A DNA stretch of 36,154 bases from Vulcanimicrobiota bacterium. GTDB taxonomy: Bacteria > Vulcanimicrobiota > Vulcanimicrobiia > Vulcanimicrobiales > Vulcanimicrobiaceae. The translations under genes and the position numbers were made by a program. The stretch is taken from NCBI GenBank assembly GCA_003136355.1, contig PLED01000109.1, positions 6,808 through 42,961 on the forward strand, read 5' to 3'. The notes beneath the pieces were generated by a model. It was not told where the DNA came from, ran no database searches, and saw only the letters and a program-made list of their open reading frames with translations. Of this stretch, positions 1 to 7,260 are shown in pieces; positions within the stretch are counted from its first letter, which is position 1; each line of letters begins with the position of its first letter.

Positions 1-544
1 ATGACACGTGTAGGCGGTCGAGCATGAGATAGATCGACGCGACGTGCGTTACCGAATCGATCGTTCCGTCGCGCACGAAACCGCGCAACTCATCGAACGT
101 GGCGAGCTCGACCGTGATATCTTCGCCCAGCCCGAGATGTTGTTTACCGGTGCGCGCGACGTTGGGCGCGTAGAAAAGATGCGCGATCGTGTTGGCGTTG
201 GTTGGGTCGGTGCAAAACGAATGCACGTGCTCCATCGCGCCTTCGTAGCCGGTCTCTTCGGAAAACTCGCGTATCGCGGTCTGCAGCGGCTGCTCGCCCG
301 GATCGATCGCGCCCGCGGGAAGTTCCAATAAGACCCGGTCAATGCCGTGCTTGTATTGACGCACCAGGACCACGCGCCGGTCGGGCGTCGTTGCGAATAT
401 GACGACGAAGCCGCGGCTTTCGCGAACGTAGTAATCGTCGATGGTGCGCCCGTCGGGAAGTTCTATCCGGTCTTTGCGCAGACGCAAATGCTCGGTGTCC
501 ACGACGAAAGACGAAGAAGTTACGCGCCAACGCGATTGGGCCAT
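1..544 (-). CDS. Nudix hydrolase, ADP-ribose pyrophosphatase-like (3' end outside the window)
   Basis: Reading the minus strand from an ATG at 544-542 gives an open frame that runs off the left edge, about 181 residues visible. It begins MAQSRWRVTSSSFVVDTEHL and carries a perfect Nudix box (GX5EX7REUXEEXGU) encoded at 313-245: Gly, then GE, RE-F-SEE-T-G-Y. The box is preceded by LLELPAG, typical of ADP-ribose/sugar-nucleotide pyrophosphatases, which cleave the pyrophosphate of ADP-ribose using Mg2+ held by the Nudix glutamates. A second in-frame ATG lies at 562-560. I prefer 544 because relatives start a few residues before the W-R-V segment, and G-rich sequence lies just upstream. The gene is divergent from the dehydrogenase at 595, leaving only about 50 bases for both promoters. 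The C-terminus is not seen, so the exact substrate class cannot be assigned. Confidence 0.85.
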   Translation of the reverse strand, partial: MAQSRWRVTSSSFVVDTEHLRLRKDRIELPDGRTIDDYYVRESRGFVVIFATTPDRRVVLVRQYKHGIDRVLLELPAGAIDPGEQPLQTAIREFSEETGYEGAMEHVHSFCTDPTNANTIAHLFYAPNVARTGKQHLGLGEDITVELATFDELRGFVRDGTIDSVTHVASIYLMLDRLHVS

Positions 545-594
545 TCCCGCCCCGTTCGGCATGGACTGCGGGCGTCCCCGAACAAAGAGTAAGC

Positions 595-2220
595 GTGATT
601 ACGGTAGTGATTGGGGGCGGGACCATGGGCGCGGGGATCGCCGCCGTTGCGGCGCTTGCCGGCGACGACGTCGCGCTCGTCGAGCCGGATGCGGCTGCCC
701 GCGAACGAGCGCGCGGGCTCATCGCACATGCGGCTAACGAAAGCGCCGGCAAGGTGCAGTACTATGAAACGATTCCGGCGGGGCTGCAGGCCGATCTCGC
801 GATCGAAGCCGTGCCGGAGCGGCTCGACCTGAAGCAATCCGTTTTTACGACGCTCGCGCAAGCGCTCGGACCGCAAGCGTTGCTTGCGACCAACACGTCG
901 TCGCTTTCGGTGAGCGAGATTGCGCAAGGAGTAGAAAATCCCGAACGCGTGCTGGGTTTGCATTTTTTCAATCCGCCCACCGCGATGAAACTCGTGGAAA
1001 TCGTGCGGGGCGAAAAAACCGGCGACGAGGCCGTCGAGCGCGCGCGCAGTGCGGCAACCCGTTTCGGAAAGACCGCCGTCGTTACGGCCGACACGCCCGG
1101 CTTCATTGTGAACCGAGTGGCTCGTCCGTTTTATCTGCAGGCAATGCGCGCGTACGACGCAGGCACCGGCACGTTGGAAGAGCTCGATCTCTTGGCGCGC
1201 GGCGCCGGTTTTCGGATGGGTCCCTTCGAACTGATGGATCTGATCGGCCTCGATATCAACCTCGCCACGTCGGAGTCGATTTACGAAAGCACCGGAGCGG
1301 CGCGGCTGAAGCCGGTCGAGCTGCAGCGCGAGCTGGTGCGTGCCGGAAAACTTGGCCGCAAAAGCGGCGCCGGCTTTTACGACTATAGCGGCGGAACGCC
1401 GAAGCACGACGATTCGCCGCCGGCGTTGCCCGCACAGATCAATGCCGAGGAGAGGATTCTCGTCGTCGGCTTGACCAACGCCGCTATCGAATTGCGTGAA
1501 GCGATCGACAAAGCGTATGCGCACGTAAATGTCTGTGAAAATCCCGAAGCAGTCGAGGAGATGCCGCTGGATTCGACCGTCGTCATCGACGGCGGCGACG
1601 GCGTGAGCGATCGCGGGTCGTTCATCGCCGAATTGGACGGCCTGTTCGCTCCCGACACCGTTCTTCTCGTCGACGCCTACGCAACCGACCTCATCGCGCT
1701 CGCGAAGCGGCTGCGTCATCCCGAAAGGGTGGTCGGTTTTGGTTTGCTCGGATCGCTTTCGCGTCAGAGCGCGATCGAGATCGTCGATGCGGAAGAAACG
1801 AGCGACGATGCGCTCGAGCTCGCGCAAGAGCTCTTCGAATCGATCGGCAAACGTGTGGTGCTCGTTGGAAACAGTCCTGGGCTCTTTCTGGGCCGCACGG
1901 TCGGCTCGATCGTCAACGAAGCGGTCTGCGCCGTGCAAGACGATGTCGCGACGCCCAACGACGTCGACCTTGCGATGCGCCTAGGGACGAACTATCCGCT
2001 CGGACCGATCGCATGGGGCCGCGAGATCGGTGGGGACCGCGTCGTTCGCATACTCCAGCGACTCGCCGGCGCCGAAGGTGCAGCCTTCGCGCCGCATCGC
2101 GCGTTGTGGGTGTTGGATGTCGAAAGCGACCAAGATCCGATGGACGTAGCCGTTGCGGAAGGCGTCGTCGACACGAAGCCCGGCAGCGGCTTTGTGGGTT
2201 ATCCAGGTATTCCGCTGTGA
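595..2220 (+). CDS. 3-hydroxyacyl-CoA dehydrogenase, two-domain PaaH type
   Basis: The product has 541 residues and starts at GTG 595, so that the N-terminal strand and the Rossmann loop GGGTMGAG (residues 7-14) are intact. [11 protein letters not shown] and LGLHFFNPP are signatures of NAD-dependent L-3-hydroxyacyl-CoA dehydrogenases; the His of HFFNP is catalytic, and a Glu in the MKLVEIVRG stretch completes the dyad. The first C-terminal 3HCDH domain ends near residue 280. A second unit follows, with a degenerate Rossmann-like part and another 3HCDH-type helical domain ([17 protein letters not shown]). This layout matches PaaH-type enzymes of about 475-510 residues rather than the short 280-residue Hbd form. 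It should oxidise a 3-hydroxyacyl-CoA (3-hydroxyadipyl-CoA in PaaH) in the cytoplasm. It is first in an operon; the thiolase starts 2 bases after its stop. Confidence 0.88.
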   Translation: MITVVIGGGTMGAGIAAVAALAGDDVALVEPDAAARERARGLIAHAANESAGKVQYYETIPAGLQADLAIEAVPERLDLKQSVFTTLAQALGPQALLATNTSSLSVSEIAQGVENPERVLGLHFFNPPTAMKLVEIVRGEKTGDEAVERARSAATRFGKTAVVTADTPGFIVNRVARPFYLQAMRAYDAGTGTLEELDLLARGAGFRMGPFELMDLIGLDINLATSESIYESTGAARLKPVELQRELVRAGKLGRKSGAGFYDYSGGTPKHDDSPPALPAQINAEERILVVGLTNAAIELREAIDKAYAHVNVCENPEAVEEMPLDSTVVIDGGDGVSDRGSFIAELDGLFAPDTVLLVDAYATDLIALAKRLRHPERVVGFGLLGSLSRQSAIEIVDAEETSDDALELAQELFESIGKRVVLVGNSPGLFLGRTVGSIVNEAVCAVQDDVATPNDVDLAMRLGTNYPLGPIAWGREIGGDRVVRILQRLAGAEGAAFAPHRALWVLDVESDQDPMDVAVAEGVVDTKPGSGFVGYPGIPL

Positions 2221-2222
2221 CC

Positions 2223-3392
2223 ATGCGTGAGGTTGTCGTCGTCGACGCGGTGCGTACGCCGATCGGAAGATACGGCGGCGCGCTTGCGCACGAGCGCCCC
2301 GACGATCTCGCGGCGCTCGTCATAAAAGCTCTCATCGAACGCACCGGCATCGATCCGAAAAAGATCGAAGACGTCTTTTTCGGCGCTGCCAATCAAGCCG
2401 GCGAAGATAACCGCAACGTCGCGCGCATGGCCGCGCTGTTGGCGGGTCTGCCGGTGGAAACTGCCGGCGCGACGATCAACCGTTTATGCGGCAGCAGTTT
2501 ACAGGCTGTGAACTCGGCGGCGCATGCGATCGCATACGGCGAAAGCGACGTCATCATCGCGGGCGGCGTCGAATCGATGACGCGCGCGCCCTTCGTGCAG
2601 CTGAAAGCCGAAAAGCCGTTCGAGCGCGCTCCCGAGCTTTACGATACGACCCTCGGCTGGCGGATGGTGAACCCTCGCATGCAAAAGCTGTATCCGCCGA
2701 TCTCCCTCGGTGCCACTGCGGAAAATGTTGCCGAACGCTATGGCATTTCGCGTGAAGAACAAGATCGCTTCGCATACGAGTCGCAGACGCGCGTAAAAGC
2801 GGCGGTCGCCAAGGATGCCTTCAAAAACGAACTCGTTGCCGCCGGCGCCGTTACCGCGGACGAACATCCGCGCCCGGAGACGACGCTCGAGTCGTTAGCG
2901 AAGCTCAAGCCCGCGTTCAAAACCAACGGCACGGTGACGGCCGGGAATTCGTCGGGAATAAACGACGGCGCTGCCGCGCTGCTTCTCTGCGAAGCCGAAG
3001 CCGCGAAACGGCTTGGTCTGAGGCCCATCGCGCGCGTCGTCGCGACGGCGTCGGCGGGCGTGCATCCCGACTTCATGGGCCTGGGCCCGGTTCCGGCCAC
3101 GCGCAAAGCCCTCGCGCACGCGGGTTTGGCGATCGATGCTATCGACCTGGTCGAGATCAACGAAGCGTTCGCGGCCCAATCGATTGCATGCTTGCGCGAC
3201 CTGGAGATCGACCCAGCCAAGGCGAACGTCAACGGCGGCGCGATTGCGCTCGGGCACCCGCTCGGTGCGAGCGGCGCGCGCATCGCTACGACGCTGCTGC
3301 ACGAACTGCGGCGCCGCGGCGGGCGTTACGGTTTAGCAACGATGTGTATTGGCGTCGGGCAAGGCGTCAGCACGATTTTCGAAAGGCTTTAA
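2223..3392 (+). CDS. Acetyl-CoA acyltransferase / 3-oxoadipyl-CoA thiolase family
   Basis: The product has 389 residues and starts at ATG 2223 ([15 protein letters not shown], the canonical thiolase N-terminus). Catalytic residues are visible: nucleophile Cys89 in NRLCGSS, His345 in [11 protein letters not shown] and Cys375 in [15 protein letters not shown] and [11 protein letters not shown] are further family signatures. It is full length for a degradative thiolase. With the PaaH-like gene just upstream, the likely role is the last step of beta-oxidation: CoA-dependent cleavage of a 3-oxoacyl-CoA, such as 3-oxoadipyl-CoA, to acetyl-CoA plus succinyl-CoA. The exact chain specificity (PaaJ/PcaF versus general FadA/AtoB) cannot be told from sequence alone. 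Its TAA overlaps the next ATG by one base (TAATG), implying translational coupling. Confidence 0.9.
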   Translation: MREVVVVDAVRTPIGRYGGALAHERPDDLAALVIKALIERTGIDPKKIEDVFFGAANQAGEDNRNVARMAALLAGLPVETAGATINRLCGSSLQAVNSAAHAIAYGESDVIIAGGVESMTRAPFVQLKAEKPFERAPELYDTTLGWRMVNPRMQKLYPPISLGATAENVAERYGISREEQDRFAYESQTRVKAAVAKDAFKNELVAAGAVTADEHPRPETTLESLAKLKPAFKTNGTVTAGNSSGINDGAAALLLCEAEAAKRLGLRPIARVVATASAGVHPDFMGLGPVPATRKALAHAGLAIDAIDLVEINEAFAAQSIACLRDLEIDPAKANVNGGAIALGHPLGASGARIATTLLHELRRRGGRYGLATMCIGVGQGVSTIFERL

Positions 3393-4885
3393 TGGCGGTA
3401 ACTGCAGCGGCTCCCAAAACTGAACTCTTCATCGGCAACCAATGGGCCGGCGCATCCGACGGGGCGGTGTACGACGATACCAATCCCGCTACGGGTGCAA
3501 CCATCGCTCAGGTCGCAAACGCCTCTGCCGCCGACGTCGATCGCGCGGTGACCGCCGCGCGCAACGCGCTCGAGCGTGGAAAATGGGCCACGATGGCCGC
3601 ATCGCGCCGCGCAAAGATCATCTACAAGATCGCTCAGCTGATCGGCGAGCGCGCGAACGACATCGCGCTCCTTGAGGTGCGCGACAACGGCAAGACTTTG
3701 GGCACTGCCAAGGGCGAGTTGGGCGCTATCGTCGATTGTTTCGAATTCTACGCCGGCGCCGCGACGAAAAATTACGGCAACAGCTTGCCGGGTCCGCTGC
3801 CCAATTATCTGGCGCAAACGGTGCGCGAACCGGTCGGTGTGGTCGGCGCGATCGTCCCGTGGAATTTTCCGCTGCTGCTCGCATCGTGGAAAGTCGCGCC
3901 CGCGCTGGCCGCAGGCTGCACGATCGTGTTGAAGCCGGCCGGGCAAACCCCGCTCTCCGCGCTCGAGCTGGCGAAGATTGTGCTCGAAGCCGGTTTACCG
4001 GAAGGCGTGCTCAACGTCATCACCGGTGAAGGACGGGATTTGGGCCAAGCGATTGTCGAGCATCCCGGCATCGACAAGATTGCGTTCACCGGCAGCACGG
4101 CAACCGGAAAGCGCGTTGCGGCGACCGCGGCGCAAACGGTGAAGCGCGTCACGCTCGAACTCGGCGGCAAGTCGCCATCGATCGTTTTCGACGACGCCGA
4201 CGTGACGCAAGCCGTCAACGGCGCGCTCTACGGCGTTTTCTATAACGCGGGCCAATGCTGCGAAGCGCGTTCGCGCGTTTTAGTCCACGAAAGTATCGCC
4301 GACGAATTCATCGCGGCGTTTACCGGCAAAGCGCGCAAATTGCGCGTCGGCAACCCGGAGGATCCGCAGACGCAGATCGGCGCGATTACTACCCAAGAGC
4401 AGTACGACAAGATCAAATCGTACTGCGAAATTGGCGCCGGCGAGGGCGCGAAGCTGCTGCTAGGCGGCGAACCGGCGCGCGCGGGCGAGGGCTTCGAGGA
4501 CGGCAAGTTCTGGAGCGTGAGCGCTTATGAAGCGCAACCGGCGCACCGCATTTCGCGCGAGGAAGTTTTCGGGCCGGTCGCGACCATTACGCGCTTTAAA
4601 GATGAAGCCGAAGCGATCGCGTTCGCAAACGACAGCGAATACGGTTTGTCGGCCAGTGTCTGGACGCAGAACCTCGGGCGCGCCGGCCGCACGGCGCGAG
4701 CGCTGCGCACCGGATGCGTCGCGATCAACACGCCGTACTCGGTTTTTCCGGGCATACCGTTCGGCGGTTACAAGCAATCGGGATACGGGCGCGAGTTGGG
4801 CATCGAAACGATGGCGCTGTACTCGGAAATCAAAAGTATCATTACCTACATCGGCGAGAAGCCGATCGATCCGTTTGGAGTTTAA
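3392..4885 (+). CDS. NAD(P)-dependent aldehyde dehydrogenase
   Basis: The product has 497 residues and starts at ATG 3392 inside the thiolase stop codon. It is a standard ALDH-superfamily protein: VPWNFP with the oxyanion Asn158, FTGSTATGK at the cofactor loop, general base Glu256 in LELGGKSP, nucleophile Cys in GQCCEA (289/290) and EEVFGPV near the C-terminal third. The fold class resembles betaine/phenylacetaldehyde/gamma-aminobutyraldehyde-type enzymes rather than the ALDH half of the PaaZ fusion. In this operon it could oxidise a CoA-linked semialdehyde, the role BoxD (3,4-dehydroadipyl-CoA semialdehyde dehydrogenase) plays in the benzoyl-CoA epoxidation pathway, or it could feed in a free aromatic aldehyde. 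Both are inferences from context. Its end (GGAG at 4877-4880) supplies the only Shine-Dalgarno-like sequence near the next gene. Confidence 0.9.
   Translation: MAVTAAAPKTELFIGNQWAGASDGAVYDDTNPATGATIAQVANASAADVDRAVTAARNALERGKWATMAASRRAKIIYKIAQLIGERANDIALLEVRDNGKTLGTAKGELGAIVDCFEFYAGAATKNYGNSLPGPLPNYLAQTVREPVGVVGAIVPWNFPLLLASWKVAPALAAGCTIVLKPAGQTPLSALELAKIVLEAGLPEGVLNVITGEGRDLGQAIVEHPGIDKIAFTGSTATGKRVAATAAQTVKRVTLELGGKSPSIVFDDADVTQAVNGALYGVFYNAGQCCEARSRVLVHESIADEFIAAFTGKARKLRVGNPEDPQTQIGAITTQEQYDKIKSYCEIGAGEGAKLLLGGEPARAGEGFEDGKFWSVSAYEAQPAHRISREEVFGPVATITRFKDEAEAIAFANDSEYGLSASVWTQNLGRAGRTARALRTGCVAINTPYSVFPGIPFGGYKQSGYGRELGIETMALYSEIKSIITYIGEKPIDPFGV
4877..4880 (+). promoter_or_regulatory. Candidate ribosome binding site (GGAG) pointing at an ATA start
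   Basis: GGAG at 4877-4880 lies inside the end of the aldehyde dehydrogenase gene. It sits 8 bases before an ATA codon (4889) that is the first plausible initiation point of the following open frame. No ATG, GTG or TTG occurs in that frame until GTG 4976, which has no Shine-Dalgarno sequence. Confidence 0.35.
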
Positions 4886-4888
4886 GCC

Positions 4889-5209
4889 ATAGAAGCCCTC
4901 AGGATCGGCACGACGTATCAAACCACATACGGCACGCTGTGGAAAGATGGAACGTTCTTTCCGCGCGGCACGCACGTGCTGGTCGTCGGCCTGCACCTCG
5001 TCGAAGGGTTTTGCGTACGCTTCCCCGTTGAAATAGACGGCGAGCCGCTCGAGACGTGGGAGGATTGGGAAGAGAGCGATTTCCTCGCTGACGAAGGCGA
5101 GGTCGAAACCGCGCCGCCGGTCTCGCAAGCCATGCTTTCCGAAGCGCGCGAAGTATTGCGCGACGCCGAAGATGGCTGTCATCTGCATTTCCACGAAGAC
5201 GCGGATTAG
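4889..5209 (+). CDS. Small acidic protein of unknown function in the BoxB-like operon
   Basis: The frame is open from directly after the ALDH stop (4883-4885) to TAG 5207-5209. Counting from ATA 4889 gives about 106 residues beginning IEALRIGTTYQTTYGTLW. The GTG at 4976 would give only 77 residues and would start inside the strand THVLVVGLHLVEGFCVRFPV. The upstream part reads as ordinary protein (LWKDGTFFPRGTHVLVVG), so the longer form is likely real. The middle is very acidic (WEDWEESDFLADEGEVE). The C-terminus DGCHLHFHEDAD places one Cys and three His close together and might bind metal. I do not recognise the family. Position between the aldehyde dehydrogenase and the di-iron oxygenase suggests a helper role for that pathway, but nothing in the sequence proves it. 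Confidence 0.6.
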   Translation: MEALRIGTTYQTTYGTLWKDGTFFPRGTHVLVVGLHLVEGFCVRFPVEIDGEPLETWEDWEESDFLADEGEVETAPPVSQAMLSEAREVLRDAEDGCHLHFHEDAD

Positions 5210-5217
5210 CCGTCCGG

Positions 5218-5241
5218 GGGTCTCCGCGAGGCTCGGAGCCC
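5218..5241. repeat. Intergenic hairpin before the BoxB-like gene
   Basis: GGG (5218-5220) and CTCCG (5222-5226) pair with CGGAG (5234-5238) and CCC (5239-5241) around a 7-base loop, with one bulged T. It lies between the small acidic gene and the BoxB-like gene. It has no T-tract, so it is more likely an mRNA-stabilising or processing hairpin, or a small palindromic repeat, than a terminator. Confidence 0.4.
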
Positions 5242-5262
5242 ATGGTGGTATAAGGAGTATTG

Positions 5263-6381
5263 ATGGCGCGCATCGCGACGTTCGATGACTGGCTGGCTCT
5301 GCTGGCGGATTGGCAAAACGACATCGGCTTGAATAGAGAGCTGATCGATCGCTACATGCCCGGCTACCAATTCGAGGCGAAATACGGCGAGCTCCCGACC
5401 GAGGAAATTTATTTCGGCGATTTCCAGGGACAGCGGCGTTGGGATAAGCTCATGGAAGTGCCCGATCAGCGCATGCGCGACGCGCTTATGAACATGATCG
5501 TCTATCAGGGCGATACCGAATTCGCTTCCAACGAACAGCAACGGTTCTTGGTGAACAACTCGCCTTCCGAGTACGACTTGGCGTCGCTCGTGCGCATCAT
5601 GGTCGAAGAGACGCGACACGGCTATCAGATGTGCCATTTGCTGATCAAGCATTTCGGCAACGACGGAAAGATTGAAGCGCAGAAATTACTGGAGCGCCGC
5701 GCCTATGGAAAGAAGAACCGGCTGCTCAACGCGTTTAACGACGACGTGACGCACTGGCTGGATTTCTTCGCTTACACCAACTTCATGGACCGCGACGGCA
5801 AATTTCAACTCACGATGCTCTCGCACTCTGGCTTCGCGCCGCTGGCGCAATCCATGGGCCCGATGCTTCGCGAGGAGTCCTACCACATGGGAACCGGCAT
5901 CTCGGGGTTGAGGCGCATCGCGCAGGCCGGCGTCATTCCGGTCGAGCTGCAGCAAAAATATTACAACAAATGGATTTCAGGTTCGCTCGATCTCTTCGGA
6001 ACGGATCACTCCGGTTCGGCACAGTGGGCGTACACATGGGGCATCAAGGGCCGCGTCGATGAGGACAAGGCCGGCGAAAAGGCCGACAAAGAACACCTTA
6101 ACGAGCGTGCGCGCGGACAATTCTATGACGAGATCGGAAAAACGGTGGAGCGCGTCAACGCCGTCAACGCCTCGGAGACCAAACTCTATCTGCCCGACAT
6201 ACGCTTCAACCGGAAGATCGGACAGTTCGCCGGTCAGTACTGGGCCGTTGACGGGCGCTCGCTCACGCAACCCGAATGGGAAACCTATCTCCCGACGGTA
6301 TTGCCGACGGCTGAAGACGAGAAGGCGGTCCAAGAATTGACCAAAGACTCCAGCTGGATCGCATCAAAAGGAAAAGATTAA
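5263..6381 (+). CDS. BoxB-like di-iron oxygenase (benzoyl-CoA 2,3-epoxidase / PaaA superfamily)
   Basis: The product has 372 residues from ATG 5263, preceded by an ideal AAGGAG (5252-5257). The ferritin-like di-iron ligand set is complete: Glu86 (YQGDTE), Glu116 and His119 (EETRH), Asp176 (FMDRDGKFQL) and Glu205 and His208 (EESYH). The spacing of 30 residues between the first two and 29 between Asp and the last Glu matches BoxB as I recall it. QGDTE-AS-EQQR, LLERR, TAFN/NAFN, DRDGKFQL and RFNRKIGQFA also recall BoxB, the catalytic subunit that epoxidises benzoyl-CoA. The protein is about 100 residues shorter than BoxB (around 470), missing an N-terminal extension and loops in the C-terminal half. 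It is less like PaaA. The substrate could therefore differ from benzoyl-CoA. The reductase (BoxA) and dihydrolase (BoxC) that normally accompany BoxB are absent here. Confidence 0.82.
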   Translation: MARIATFDDWLALLADWQNDIGLNRELIDRYMPGYQFEAKYGELPTEEIYFGDFQGQRRWDKLMEVPDQRMRDALMNMIVYQGDTEFASNEQQRFLVNNSPSEYDLASLVRIMVEETRHGYQMCHLLIKHFGNDGKIEAQKLLERRAYGKKNRLLNAFNDDVTHWLDFFAYTNFMDRDGKFQLTMLSHSGFAPLAQSMGPMLREESYHMGTGISGLRRIAQAGVIPVELQQKYYNKWISGSLDLFGTDHSGSAQWAYTWGIKGRVDEDKAGEKADKEHLNERARGQFYDEIGKTVERVNAVNASETKLYLPDIRFNRKIGQFAGQYWAVDGRSLTQPEWETYLPTVLPTAEDEKAVQELTKDSSWIASKGKD

Positions 6382-7259
6382 TGGCTACTACCGCAAACCC
6401 TTCGACAAACTCAGGGCAGGCTGGCACGTCGCAAACTCCGTTCGGGCGCGAAGCGCGCGCATTCGACGGAAAGCGCGTCATCAATTATTCGAAGGACGGG
6501 CACGTCGCCGTCATCGAGATGGACGATCCGCCGGCCAATACGTACACGCACGAAATGATGCGCCAGCTCGACGAGGCGATCTTGAACGCGCGCTTCGACC
6601 AGGAGGTCGAAGTCATCGTGCTCACCGGCAAGGGCGAGAAGTTCTTTTCGGCCGGCGCGAACATCGCGATGCTCAACTCGGTCACGCCGGAATTCAAGTA
6701 CAATTTCTGCCTGCACGCCAACGAGACGCTCTCGAAACTCGAACAGACACCCAAACTCGTTATCGCCGCGCTGAACGGCCACTGCGTCGGCGGCGGCTTG
6801 GAAATCGCGATGGCCTGCGACATCCGCATCGGCCGGCAAGATGCCGGCAAGATCGGACTGCCCGAAGTGGCCCTCGGCGTATTGCCGGGAACCGGCGGCA
6901 CGCAGCGGCTCGCGCGTTTGGTGGGCAAGTCTCGAGCGATCGAATTGATGGCGATGGGCCGCACCTTCAGCTTCGAGCAAGCGCTGGAGTGGGGCATCGT
7001 CAACGACGTGTACGAAGGCGACGCCGCGAGCTTCCGCGATCAAGCGCTTACGTACGCCAAACAATTCACGTCGCCGAACAAGGCGCCGATGGCGGTCGGT
7101 CATATCAAGCGCGCGGTGCAGACCGGCATGGAACTGCCGCTGCAAGATGCGCTTGCGCTGGAGCGCGAGCTGCAGTCGCTGCTGTTTAAGAGTGAAGACG
7201 CCAAAGAAGGGTTGGCGTCGTACAACGAAAAACGCACGGCGCGCTTCAAGAACAAATAG
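6381..7259 (+). CDS. Enoyl-CoA hydratase/isomerase (crotonase family)
   Basis: The product has 292 residues; its ATG at 6381 overlaps the stop of the di-iron oxygenase (TAATG). The crotonase fold is clear: FSAGANIAML forms the CoA-binding/oxyanion region, GHCVGGGLEIAMACD carries catalytic Glu141, and GLPEVALGVLPGTGGTQRL carries catalytic Glu162, the two acids of classical enoyl-CoA hydratases. Both are present, so hydration of a 2-enoyl-CoA is likely. It is not BoxC, which is about 550 residues long. The first 35 or so residues are unlike the family, and residues 6-14 (NPSTNSGQA) are encoded by a dispersed-repeat-like DNA sequence (see the repeat at 6398). In pathway terms it supplies the hydroxyacyl-CoA for the dehydrogenase at 595. 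Confidence 0.92.
   Translation: MATTANPSTNSGQAGTSQTPFGREARAFDGKRVINYSKDGHVAVIEMDDPPANTYTHEMMRQLDEAILNARFDQEVEVIVLTGKGEKFFSAGANIAMLNSVTPEFKYNFCLHANETLSKLEQTPKLVIAALNGHCVGGGLEIAMACDIRIGRQDAGKIGLPEVALGVLPGTGGTQRLARLVGKSRAIELMAMGRTFSFEQALEWGIVNDVYEGDAASFRDQALTYAKQFTSPNKAPMAVGHIKRAVQTGMELPLQDALALERELQSLLFKSEDAKEGLASYNEKRTARFKNK
6398..6422 (+). repeat. Dispersed-repeat-like sequence inside the enoyl-CoA hydratase gene
   Basis: CCCTTCGACAAACTCAGGGC (from 6398) followed by AGGCT is one base from the CCTTCGACAAGCTCAGG element that I know as a short dispersed repeat in many bacterial genomes. Such repeats are often found translated as PFDKLR or PSTSSGQA peptides. Here it reads in frame as NPSTNSGQAG in the N-terminal extension of the hydratase. 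Confidence 0.6.
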
Positions 7260-7260
7260 T

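Noticed and set aside
520-1938. Long minus-strand open frame of 472 codons opposite the 3-hydroxyacyl-CoA dehydrogenase gene
   Set aside because: It is Arg/His-rich without domain motifs and lies exactly antisense to a clear Rossmann enzyme; this is typical of shadow frames in GC-rich DNA.
6381-7259. BoxC (2,3-epoxybenzoyl-CoA dihydrolase)
   Set aside because: BoxC is about twice as long; this protein is a classical hydratase with both catalytic Glu residues.
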